Shown here piece after piece: positions 53,798-62,757 of a stretch of 64,000 nt of DNA. The stretch spans positions 7,785,961-7,849,960 of the forward strand of contig NZ_JH993797.1 of the NCBI RefSeq assembly GCF_000316115.1, read 5' to 3'. This DNA is from Leptolyngbya sp. PCC 7375. Lineage in GTDB: Bacteria; Cyanobacteriota; Cyanobacteriia; Phormidesmidales; Phormidesmidaceae. The notes under the pieces are model-generated. The model was not told the origin of the DNA, ran no database searches, and worked only from the letters and a program-made list of their open reading frames with translations. Numbering within the stretch: the stretch's first letter is position 1; the number at the start of each line of letters is the position of its first letter. The position numbers were made by a program, and so were the translations under genes.

Positions 53798-55537
53798 TTA
53801 ATCACTGCCCCGATTTAAGTACGTTTTTTCTATTTCACTGGCTGGCAGTGGTTTAGAGAAAAAATAGCCCTGTCCAAAGTCACACTTTAAGTTCTGGAGC
53901 CATAAAAGCTGTTGTTGTGTTTCAATCCCCTCTGCAATAATCGATAACCCTAATTCTTGAGCAAGCGCTACAATTGTGTTCACAATTGGATAATGATTCT
54001 TTTCTGAGGTAAATTCCTTGATAAAGGAACGATCAATTTTGAGATTATTGACTAAAAAGCAGTTTAAATATTTCAAAGATGAATACCCTGTACCAAAGTC
54101 GTCAATGCTCACTTGCATCTGTCGAGCTTGCAACTCTTTTGTCAGAGCAGTCGCATTATCAATATTTCCCATGATGGCACTTTCCGTGATTTCAAGCTTC
54201 AAACAGGCTGGATTAACCTGGGTTTCAGTCAACACTTGATCAATGCTGTCTAATAAGTTTGGAGAGTTGAATTGTCGGGGTGAGACATTAATACTCATGG
54301 TTAGCTCTGGCCACCCCCGTTGCTGCCAAACTTGCAGTTGCTGACAAGCTTTTTGAAAGATTAAAATTCCCACAGGTTCAATTAAACCTGAGGCCTCTAT
54401 GGATGGGATAAAGAGACCTGGTGGCAGAATGCCTTTCTCAGGATGTTGCCAACGAATTAACGCTTCAAAGCCAACTATCTTTAAAGTTTCAAGGTGAATA
54501 ATGGGCTGATAAAATGCCGTGAACTCTTGATTATTCAATGCTCGTTGGAGATCTGCTTCTAGAGTCAATCGATCATGGATTTGAACATGCATCTGCGGGG
54601 AAAATATTTGAACACTTCCCTTACCTCTAAGCTTGGCTTGATACATGGCAGTATCGGCAGCCTGGAGGAGTTGTGCCGCTGTTTGACAGGGTTCCTGACT
54701 AAAGGCAATCCCCACACTGGCGGTCATATAAATTTCACACCCTTCCACCAGAAACGGCTGATGGAAACTGTTACTAATTGTTTGGATCACTGAATCAATG
54801 GCGGTGGCATTAGCCTCAGAAATTGGATTGACAACCCAGCAAAATTCATCTTCACCAAGACGTGCAAGGATATGGCTGGGGCGAATCTTTTTCAGTAATC
54901 GTTGGGCGATCGCAACCAGAAGTTTATCCCCAAACACATGGCCAAACGAACCATTCACCAAGTGGAACTGATCGCAGTCGAGAATAATAACGGCCAAGGT
55001 TGAGTCTTTCCTAGCCAAACATTCTGCTAATTTTTCCAGGAGGTTGGTTCGGCTAGGTAACTTGGTTAGGCTATCTTGAGCAATCATGGTTTGTAACTGC
55101 TCTGTTCGTTCCTGTACGGTTGCTTCCAGGTGGGTATTGAATGCGGACAATTGCTGATGTTGTTGGCGAATACGCAGCATTGAACGCACACGCGCTCTAA
55201 GTTCTAAACCACTAACGGGCTTACTAATAAAATCATCTGCGCCAGTCTCTAAACATTTGGCTAAAACCAGCTTGCCTGTCACAGCCGTCACGATAATGAT
55301 GGGAATAGATTGCCACTGGGGCATTGCTTTTATCTTTTGACAGACCGCCAGGCCATCCATCTCAGGCATTGCAATATCCAGGAGAATCAGATCCGGTTGC
55401 ACAGAAGCAAGGAGCCCAAGAGCCTCTTTACCACTGGTTGCAGACTGTAATTCGTAATTTTCGACGGCCAACAGTGCCTCAATTACCTCAAAGTTATTGG
55501 GCTCATCATCCACAACAAGAATAATCGGTATTTTCAT
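53798..55537 (-). CDS. response regulator with GGDEF and EAL domains
   Basis: A 579-residue PleD-like regulator. Receiver at 1-125 with Asp in LILLDIAMPEMDG, a coiled linker, then GGDEF-like domain with LGEDEFCWV (GEDEF instead of GGDEF) around 235-240 and an EAL domain (GFEALIRWQHPE, IDDFGTGYSSLKYL, IAEGIETQQQLLW). The EAL motifs look intact, so c-di-GMP hydrolysis is likely. It ends the operon begun by the hybrid kinase: its start is 12 bases past the kinase stop, so the kinase probably phosphorylates its receiver. Confidence 0.9.
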   Translation of the reverse strand: MKIPIILVVDDEPNNFEVIEALLAVENYELQSATSGKEALGLLASVQPDLILLDIAMPEMDGLAVCQKIKAMPQWQSIPIIIVTAVTGKLVLAKCLETGADDFISKPVSGLELRARVRSMLRIRQQHQQLSAFNTHLEATVQERTEQLQTMIAQDSLTKLPSRTNLLEKLAECLARKDSTLAVIILDCDQFHLVNGSFGHVFGDKLLVAIAQRLLKKIRPSHILARLGEDEFCWVVNPISEANATAIDSVIQTISNSFHQPFLVEGCEIYMTASVGIAFSQEPCQTAAQLLQAADTAMYQAKLRGKGSVQIFSPQMHVQIHDRLTLEADLQRALNNQEFTAFYQPIIHLETLKIVGFEALIRWQHPEKGILPPGLFIPSIEASGLIEPVGILIFQKACQQLQVWQQRGWPELTMSINVSPRQFNSPNLLDSIDQVLTETQVNPACLKLEITESAIMGNIDNATALTKELQARQMQVSIDDFGTGYSSLKYLNCFLVNNLKIDRSFIKEFTSEKNHYPIVNTIVALAQELGLSIIAEGIETQQQLLWLQNLKCDFGQGYFFSKPLPASEIEKTYLNRGSD

Positions 55538-55549
55538 GCAATGACCACC

Positions 55550-58500
55550 TTATTGAACTAACAATTTTTGAATGGTCAGGGCTAATTGTTTGAGCTTGAC
55601 GGGTTTACCGAGGTACTCGTTCGCACCAGCTGCTAGACAACGCTCTTGATCTCCCGCCATGACCAGGGCGGTGAGGACAATAATGGGAACGGAGTTGAGG
55701 GTTGAATCTTGACGAATCCGCTGAATCGATTTGAGACCATCTAAGTCCGGCATTTGGATATCCATCAAAATTAAATCAGGATGATGTGTGTGGGCTAATT
55801 CAAGGGCGTCTAGACCATTGTTAGCCACCATCAGTCGATAGCCAATGGTCTCTAAGTAGGGCACCATTAAGCTAATGGTGTCTTGATTGTCTTCCGCCAA
55901 TAGGATCAGGGGTGAGTTGTCTGGTTGACCAGAGACAGGTAGGTTTAGCGGGCTGATCTGATGAGATGATTGGCCAGGTTCCAGCAGGGGGGCAACAGAC
56001 TCATAGGGGAGATTAATACTAAAACAGCTACCCACGCCGACTTCGCTGGTTAAACTAACGGTTCCCCCGTGCAATTCGGCCATCTGTTTGACTAAAACTA
56101 AGCCTAAACCGGTGCCCGTATATTTTCGATTCAGGGTGCTATCAATTTGGGAAAAGGGTTTGAAGAGTTTAGTGATGTGTTTTTGAGCAATACCAATGCC
56201 CGTATCCGTCACACTGAGTTTGAGGTAGTGTCTAGCGGTGAGGGGGCCAGATTCCCAACTCCATGCATGGGAGGCTTGCATAATCTCAGATGGTTTTTGC
56301 AAGTGAGATGGTTTCGAGTGAGATGGTTTCGAAGGATCATTCTGGTGATGATAACTCACCGCCAAAGCCACACATCCCCCTTCAGGGGTGAACTTAATGG
56401 CGTTATTGAGTAGGTTCACCAGACTCTGTAGGATGCGTCGTGCATCAAGAGCCAGGGTGGGGGAGTTGGGAGGGATCGTTGTTGTGAGGGAAATGCGTTT
56501 TTTGAGTGCTTGTTGTTTAACGAGTGCCAGACTAGATTCACACAGACTCTCAATGTTGGTGACACTTAACTCTAGTTCGAGTTGTCCTGCTTCAATTTTG
56601 GCGACATCGAGAATATCGTTGATCAGGTTTAGTAAATGGGTGCCGCTGTGTTCAATGGTTTTCAGATATTTAAGTTGCTGCTCGGTCAAGGGACCGAAGA
56701 CTTGCTCCTGCAACGCTTCAGACAATCCCAGAATAGCGTTGAGCGGGGTGCGCAGTTCATGGCTCATATTGGCTAAAAACTCATCCTTGAGACGGGTGGC
56801 GCGGACCAGTTCTGCATTGGTGCGTTGGAGTTGGGTTTCAGCGGCTTTGCGATCGCTAATGTCCTGAATAACGGCTAAACAGCGAGGGGAGTCCTCTGCT
56901 GGGTTTTGGATCAAGGTAACGGCTGTGGTCGCCCAAAAGCAGGAGCCATCTTTACGGATATAGCGCTTTTCAAGGGTGAAACTATCAATTGCGCCTGTGA
57001 ATAGTTGTTTTATTTGTTGTCGTGAAGCGTTTAGATCTTCAAAATAGGTTAAATCAGCCGCTGTCAAAGACTCAAGCTCTTGGGCTGTATAGCCGGTCAT
57101 TTGACAAAAATAATTGTTGGTGCGGGTAATTTTACCATCGATTAAGTTGCTTTCAGCAATGCCTACAGCGGCCTGCTCAAAGGCTGCATTAGCACGGGCT
57201 TCACTTAAATGTAAGGCGCTTTCAGCCTGTTGGCGATCGCTGATATCACGGGCACATGCGATAATGACCGGACGGTTACCTAACATTAATTTCTTTAAGG
57301 ACACGTCCACATCAAACGTAGTGTCATTATCCAATCGACGAGCCTTCCATTCCCCTCTCAGGTCTTTACCCTTTGCTACCTGTTGAGTTATTTCCGAAAT
57401 CTGTTCGATAGGAGCCTCTGGGGCCATAAAATCAGCGATGCTGGCAGCCAGAATTTGCCCTCGTGTCGCTCCCAGCATCTCCACATATCGGTCGTTAACA
57501 TCAAGGACGGTACCTTCTAAATCATGAATCATGATGCCATCGTAGACATTGTTAAAGATGGTGCGTAAATCCTGTTCAGAACGTGCTAATTCTTGGGTAC
57601 GTTGCTCTACACGCTGTTCCAGCTTTTGATTGAGTTGTTCTAAGGCTGTTTGCGCTCTTAGGCGCTCAAGCTCAGCAGCAGCCCGGTCCGCAAACACTCG
57701 TAAAATTTCCTGGGAGTGTTCCGGGTTGACTATGGACTGGCGTGAAAAAATGCAGAGTGTTCCAAGTGCTTGACCTTGACGATTTTGTAGCGCCACCCCC
57801 ATGTAACTTTCTACATCCATTGACACCAGTCTAGGATTTTGAGGAAAGCAAGCTATGACCTCTCTCTCACAGTGATACGCCCCTGCCCTAAGGGTAACTC
57901 CACAGGTGGTACCTGCGGCATCAACAATTTCGTTGGGTAGATGCTGACTATCACCCCAAGCGGCCAAATAGCGAAATTGATTGCCCTCAACAATTTCGGT
58001 AACAAATGCATGGGACGCATTCAGAGCGGTGGCAATGTGTTGAACCAGGGCTGGGAAAAAGTCAGGACCGGTTAATGCTGCCGTGCCTTCAATCAGATTT
58101 TGGAGGGCATTTTCTGCACGCTGGCGTTCTAGTTCGGCTGCAACTCGACCACTGAAGACTTCTAAAATCTGTTTGGCTCGTTTGGGATCCTGCAAAGGTT
58201 GTCGATCAAAGATGCACAAGCTGCCTAGTACCTGACCCTGGCGATCGCGCAGGGCTACCCCTAGATAGCTCTCAACGGCCTTCTCTCGCATAGGGTTATT
58301 GGGAAAATGCTCAGAAACACCACTGGGACAATGGTAGGAATAGTTAACAACAAGATCACGACAGGGGGTTTCTGGAAGATCGTAGGCAAAACTCGGTTGC
58401 GGTTCACCGTCAACAATAAAGGCCAGACTTTGCAGCTCTTGATCCACAAATTGAGTGATCAAGGCGATGGGAACGTCGAGGGCTACACTGATGTGATGAA

Positions 58501-60226
58501 CCAGGGCTGGGAAGAAATCCTGACCAATGGTTGCGGCTGTTCCCGTAACCAGATTTTGTAGGGCCAGTTCAGCTTGTTTGCGGTCAGTGATGTCAAGGAC
58601 CGTACCAAGTAAACGAATTGCCTGTCCCTGTTCGTCTTGTTCTACCTCGGCACGATACTCATGATGGCTCAGTGACCCATCGGCTCGAGTTCGACTGTAT
58701 TCAATTGTATAAGGGGTGCCTTCAGCGAGTGCCCGTTCGACATAACTCTGTAATTGCAAGCGAGTCTCAGCCGGAAGCATTTGTAGATAGTCTGGATAGG
58801 ACGGCGCTGATGCTGTTGGCGCTAACCCATAGATGCGGAACATTTCTGGTGACCAGGTGATAGTCTGGCTAGCGATGTCAAACTCCCAGTTACCGACGTG
58901 AGCTACCTGTTGTGCTTTGAGTAGAGTGGCTTCGCTTTGGCGCAGTTGAGCGTCTGCTTGGTGACGTTCGATGGCAATACCTGCAATATGGGCCATCTGC
59001 GTAATCATTTTTAATTCATGGGTTTGCGGCGATCTCACCTGTTTGTAATACATTGCCAATGTCCCTAAAACCTGGCCACCACGGGCCTTAATTGGGCTTG
59101 ACCAGCAAGCTCTGAGACCATGGGCCAATGCCAAGTCTTTGTGAGCAGACCATAGGGAATCAGTGGCGATATCGGCCACAATAATTGTTTGATTACGAAA
59201 GGCCGCTGTCCCGCAAGACCCCACACCTTCACCAATCAACACGCCATCAATTGCCTGGTTATAAGCAGTGGGTAAGCTCGGGGCTGTGGCGTGACGGAGT
59301 CGATTTTCTTTATCGAGCAATAAGACAGAACAGAGCACTGTCTCCAAACTATGTTCTATGTGATAAATCAAAGCATTCAGCACTTCCAATAGGGGCTGAC
59401 CTTGGGCAATTTTTGCCAGAAGCGCATTCTGAGCTGCCAATTGAATTTCAGCAAACTTGCGATCGCTAATGTCTGTATGGGTGCCCAGCAGCCTTATCGG
59501 TTCTCCAGTTTTATCCCATTCCATGAACTGTCCCATTGTGAGAATCCATTTCCAGTCTCCTTGCCGAGTCTGCATCCGAAATTCAGCTCTGTACTGGGGA
59601 GTTTGACCGATTTTGTAGCTTGAGTAAGCTTGATTCACCCGTTCTCGATCGTCTGGGTGCAAACGTGACTGCCAATTTGCCTCAGTTTCGTAGAAAGTTG
59701 CTGGATCATATCCCAACATCAAGGCATAGTCTGGACTGACAATGGCTTCATCCGTCTGCAGATTCAAATCATAAAAGCCTTGGTTAGCTACACGCATAGC
59801 AAGCCGCAACCGTTTTTCACTTGCTGGCAGTGCTCGGGTGCGTTCTTTTACTTGCCGTTCGAGTTCGCAGTTGTAGTCGGTTAGCCAGATTTGGTGGGTA
59901 TTGGGATGGATGAGGATGTTGGCCGGGTTGATGTCCTTGTGTAGTATCCGATGCTGGTTCAGATGGTGCAGGCTATCTGCTAGCTGTAGGGCCATTGCCA
60001 TCACTTGCTCCACAGAAAGGTGACCGTGGTTCTGTATATAGTTCCGTAGGGAGATAGCGCCCACATCTTCCATTATCAGGGCATAGTTATGGTGCCAGGG
60101 GACGAAAGCGAGAGGTTTGACAATATGATTCTCTCTGACGGCCCGATAAACGGCGGTGCAACTGTCTGCATAGAGTTTTGCGGTCAGAATATAGCCTGGA
60201 ATAGATGGTAAAGCCTGATCTGACAT
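55550..60226 (-). CDS. hybrid histidine kinase with multiple PAS/GAF domains and degenerate Ser/Thr-kinase N-terminus
   Basis: A 1558-residue sensor. Residues 1-125 are a decayed eukaryote-type kinase: SIPGYILTAKLY and HKDINPANILI (catalytic loop) remain, but the ATP-binding Lys region is deleted and the expected Asp-Phe loop reads LTDYNCE before joining a coiled coil. Then PAS (about 130-255), GAF (270-420), PAS (430-555), two GAF domains (560-710, 720-880), two PAS domains (about 920-1170), HisKA with NMSHELRTPLN near 1195, HATPase with GTGLGLVLVKQMAELHGG, and a C-terminal receiver with LILMDIQMPDLDG near 1490. No membrane segment, so cytoplasmic. It is transcribed ahead of the GGDEF-EAL regulator. 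Confidence 0.9.
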   Translation of the reverse strand: MSDQALPSIPGYILTAKLYADSCTAVYRAVRENHIVKPLAFVPWHHNYALIMEDVGAISLRNYIQNHGHLSVEQVMAMALQLADSLHHLNQHRILHKDINPANILIHPNTHQIWLTDYNCELERQVKERTRALPASEKRLRLAMRVANQGFYDLNLQTDEAIVSPDYALMLGYDPATFYETEANWQSRLHPDDRERVNQAYSSYKIGQTPQYRAEFRMQTRQGDWKWILTMGQFMEWDKTGEPIRLLGTHTDISDRKFAEIQLAAQNALLAKIAQGQPLLEVLNALIYHIEHSLETVLCSVLLLDKENRLRHATAPSLPTAYNQAIDGVLIGEGVGSCGTAAFRNQTIIVADIATDSLWSAHKDLALAHGLRACWSSPIKARGGQVLGTLAMYYKQVRSPQTHELKMITQMAHIAGIAIERHQADAQLRQSEATLLKAQQVAHVGNWEFDIASQTITWSPEMFRIYGLAPTASAPSYPDYLQMLPAETRLQLQSYVERALAEGTPYTIEYSRTRADGSLSHHEYRAEVEQDEQGQAIRLLGTVLDITDRKQAELALQNLVTGTAATIGQDFFPALVHHISVALDVPIALITQFVDQELQSLAFIVDGEPQPSFAYDLPETPCRDLVVNYSYHCPSGVSEHFPNNPMREKAVESYLGVALRDRQGQVLGSLCIFDRQPLQDPKRAKQILEVFSGRVAAELERQRAENALQNLIEGTAALTGPDFFPALVQHIATALNASHAFVTEIVEGNQFRYLAAWGDSQHLPNEIVDAAGTTCGVTLRAGAYHCEREVIACFPQNPRLVSMDVESYMGVALQNRQGQALGTLCIFSRQSIVNPEHSQEILRVFADRAAAELERLRAQTALEQLNQKLEQRVEQRTQELARSEQDLRTIFNNVYDGIMIHDLEGTVLDVNDRYVEMLGATRGQILAASIADFMAPEAPIEQISEITQQVAKGKDLRGEWKARRLDNDTTFDVDVSLKKLMLGNRPVIIACARDISDRQQAESALHLSEARANAAFEQAAVGIAESNLIDGKITRTNNYFCQMTGYTAQELESLTAADLTYFEDLNASRQQIKQLFTGAIDSFTLEKRYIRKDGSCFWATTAVTLIQNPAEDSPRCLAVIQDISDRKAAETQLQRTNAELVRATRLKDEFLANMSHELRTPLNAILGLSEALQEQVFGPLTEQQLKYLKTIEHSGTHLLNLINDILDVAKIEAGQLELELSVTNIESLCESSLALVKQQALKKRISLTTTIPPNSPTLALDARRILQSLVNLLNNAIKFTPEGGCVALAVSYHHQNDPSKPSHSKPSHLQKPSEIMQASHAWSWESGPLTARHYLKLSVTDTGIGIAQKHITKLFKPFSQIDSTLNRKYTGTGLGLVLVKQMAELHGGTVSLTSEVGVGSCFSINLPYESVAPLLEPGQSSHQISPLNLPVSGQPDNSPLILLAEDNQDTISLMVPYLETIGYRLMVANNGLDALELAHTHHPDLILMDIQMPDLDGLKSIQRIRQDSTLNSVPIIVLTALVMAGDQERCLAAGANEYLGKPVKLKQLALTIQKLLVQ

Positions 60227-60773
60227 AGCCGAGCCTCGGTAGGCGACACTAAGAAAATCTAAATGCTGAATAACTTAAACACTTGACTTGACATCTAGTC
60301 CCCACCCAGGAAGGGATTAAAATTGTGTAACAGATTTTGACCTGAAATCATTGTAATGCAAGACATAAAAGCCTATAAGGTTCTTTATACTGATAAATTT
60401 AAGATTTTGAGCAGATGAAATCTAGGAATTGTTTAATCTTGCAAGAAGGTGCCCATTTAGCACCTTGACTGATAATTTCCCATATCAGGGATTTATGTAG
60501 CATCAACCATTGTATTCCCACAATCTTGATTGCTGTTAAGGTGAGTATTTTTATACAAAAAGTTATATAACCACCGGCAAAAGCTAATTAGATACAACGC
60601 TGATCAAACGATTTCATAGTGACTCCGGATCCGGATCCAGCACCAAAGGCAACCAATTCTGGCGACGCTGTTGTTTAAGTTCAACAATCCGCCCAATTGC
60701 TAAATTCAGCTATACCCTGGAGAGAATTCAAACCCATAATGACTCTGACATTGTTTTATACCTTCATCTGTCA
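60227..60773. other. promoter region of the hybrid kinase operon
   Basis: About 545 AT-rich bases without a gene. The kinase promoter should lie near 60227-60420 on the minus strand. A GGATCCGGATCC repeat at about 60630 and nothing else recognised. Confidence 0.4.
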
Positions 60774-60872
60774 GGAGAGTTATCCGTCGGTGTTCAGTTG
60801 ATTGCTCGTCCCTATGATCAACAGGTTCTCTTTACTACAGCGATTGCTCTTGGGCAGATGGAAATCACTTAA
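60774..60872 (+). pseudogene. C-terminal remnant of an amidase-like gene
   Basis: A 33-codon plus-strand reading (GELSVGVQLIARPYDQQVLF, then TTAIALGQMEIT and stop) matches the conserved C-terminal end of amidase-signature enzymes (GLPVGVQLIG ... ). Upstream is not readable in frame, so only the tail survives. It lies beside the intact amidase at 60933-62510, which is on the other strand. Confidence 0.45.
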
Positions 60873-60932
60873 GGTGCTTGCGCCTAACATAATTACCCCA
60901 TTACCCCATCACTCATCCACCCCTCTACAGCC

Positions 60933-62510
60933 TCAACCTGGCTCTTTATTTTTGTGCGGTCTCCTAAGCCCCTCTGGCAATGACACTGGAGGCAGCGTAA
61001 TCTCCCCAAAAACAGGACTTAAAATCGCCCAACATTGATGGGCGATTTCTAGGAGTTTTTGATCATTATAGAGGGAGCCCACCAACTGACAGCCCAGAGG
61101 CAAACCATCCACCGTTTTTCCTAGAGGGATATTTAGAGCTGGGAACCCACATAGGGTCCACTGCCCACAAAATATGGGTGAACCTGTATTGGCCAGTCCC
61201 AAAGGTGCAGGTCCCAGAGTGACCGGACTTAGCACGGCATCGTATTTGGCAAAGATAGGGAGCAATTGTTCACGATAGCGATAGCGCCATCGGCAAGCTT
61301 GCTGGGACGTATCAGCAGAAATGGATCTTCCCCATTGCAACCAATCTCGTAGTAATGGAGAACACCGATCGGGAGCCTTGGATAAAAGAGCACCATGATT
61401 TTGGTACAAGCCATGGGCACACAGGGTTTGAACAATATTCCAATAGGGATCAACGTTAGTGGGTAACGACACCAAATCCACTCGAATATCAGCCTGTCTC
61501 AACACCGCAATAGCTTGCATTAATCGAGATTGAGCAATACTCTCCATCTGTTGCCAGTGAGATGTTTTGATCAGGCCCAAGCGGATTGATTGAAAATCTT
61601 TTGTTGACCGAACTGATAGTGATGTTGTTTTAAAAGAAAAGGTCTGTTCAGTAGTCTGGCAATCTGGATCTCGAATATCTGTACCTATTAATACAGTTAA
61701 CAATCGGTGAATATCATTTAAGCAACGGGCAAAGATTCCTACATGATCGAGGACCGGAGCAACTGGCATCATGCCATAGCGAGAAATTAGCCCAAAACTC
61801 GGTTTGAAGCCAAATATGCCACAGTAGGCAGCCGGACGTAAAATTGAGCCCATGGTTTGTGAGCCCAGGGCAATTGGCACCATTCCATCTGCCACTGCTG
61901 CTGCCGAACCGCTGGAGCTACCGCCAGGAGTATGGGCCAAATTGTGGGGATTGGCTGTCGGTCCTGCGGCGGCTGTGGCCAGCTCTGTGGTAACGGTTTT
62001 GCCCAATATAATTGCCCCCGCTGCCTTGAGTTTTGAGACAATTGCCGCCTCATAACCCATATACCGATTGCGATAAATTTCTGTTCCCCAGCCAGTGGGC
62101 ATCTCTAATGTGGCAAAGATATCTTTTACCGCAATGGGGATGCCTGACAGTGGAAAAGTTTCCAGGATTTGGCTTCCCTCCTGTTGTAATTTCTGTTCCC
62201 ACATAGTTGCCTGCTGTTGTGCATGGCCCATATCAAGATAGGTCCATGCACGCACCTGAGATTCTCGTAACTCAATTCGCTGGAAACAAGCCTGTAATAA
62301 GTCTGTAATGCTTAACTCCCCTGTTGCTAGTTTTTCAGCTATCGCTTGAACACTCAAACTATTTAAGGATGATCGTGGGAGTATCATTTTTTGCCGTGCT
62401 GATTTAGGGATAAATTGATCGGTAGAACTCGCCAATCGTCTGGACTTGGAAGATAAAATCATCTCGCAGATCAGCAACGCCCATTTTTTGTAATGTTTAC
62501 AAAAAATCAC
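60933..62510 (-). CDS. amidase-signature family hydrolase
   Basis: A 525-residue soluble enzyme from the first Met, or about 482 residues from an internal Met (ILPRSSLN context near 62381). It has the catalytic Ser-cisSer-Lys elements: IAVKDIFAT near 135, GGSSSGSAAAVADG near 200 and LGSQTMGSILRPAAYCG near 220. The family hydrolyses amides, including carbamates and allophanate-like compounds. The first 40 residues (KHYKKWALLICEMILS) may not be translated. Divergent from the amidohydrolase at 62758, suggesting joint degradation of a nitrogen compound, which is inference. Confidence 0.88.
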   Translation of the reverse strand: MIFCKHYKKWALLICEMILSSKSRRLASSTDQFIPKSARQKMILPRSSLNSLSVQAIAEKLATGELSITDLLQACFQRIELRESQVRAWTYLDMGHAQQQATMWEQKLQQEGSQILETFPLSGIPIAVKDIFATLEMPTGWGTEIYRNRYMGYEAAIVSKLKAAGAIILGKTVTTELATAAAGPTANPHNLAHTPGGSSSGSAAAVADGMVPIALGSQTMGSILRPAAYCGIFGFKPSFGLISRYGMMPVAPVLDHVGIFARCLNDIHRLLTVLIGTDIRDPDCQTTEQTFSFKTTSLSVRSTKDFQSIRLGLIKTSHWQQMESIAQSRLMQAIAVLRQADIRVDLVSLPTNVDPYWNIVQTLCAHGLYQNHGALLSKAPDRCSPLLRDWLQWGRSISADTSQQACRWRYRYREQLLPIFAKYDAVLSPVTLGPAPLGLANTGSPIFCGQWTLCGFPALNIPLGKTVDGLPLGCQLVGSLYNDQKLLEIAHQCWAILSPVFGEITLPPVSLPEGLRRPHKNKEPG

Positions 62511-62757
62511 TGAAATTCCCAGAGAAGCGTATTGTTTTATACGGTTCTTTCAAAAACAGTTCACTTATGATTTCCTTCATAGCTCGGTCTAAGCTTGGCG
62601 TGGTTTAGGCTTTACATTAAGGTGTTTTGGGCACTAGCGCAACATTCCCTGAAGCCCTTTCCGGAGCAGTATTAGCTTAGTTTTTTATAGTTAGCTGTAG
62701 CAGTTGGGGCCTTATTAGACTTCTCTTTCGAAGTTCGTTGTCTCAGCGAATTCTGCC

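Noticed and set aside
60802..61038. Short plus-strand ORF after the kinase promoter
   Set aside because: Overlaps the amidase remnant and the amidase C-terminus in other frames; no ribosome binding site.
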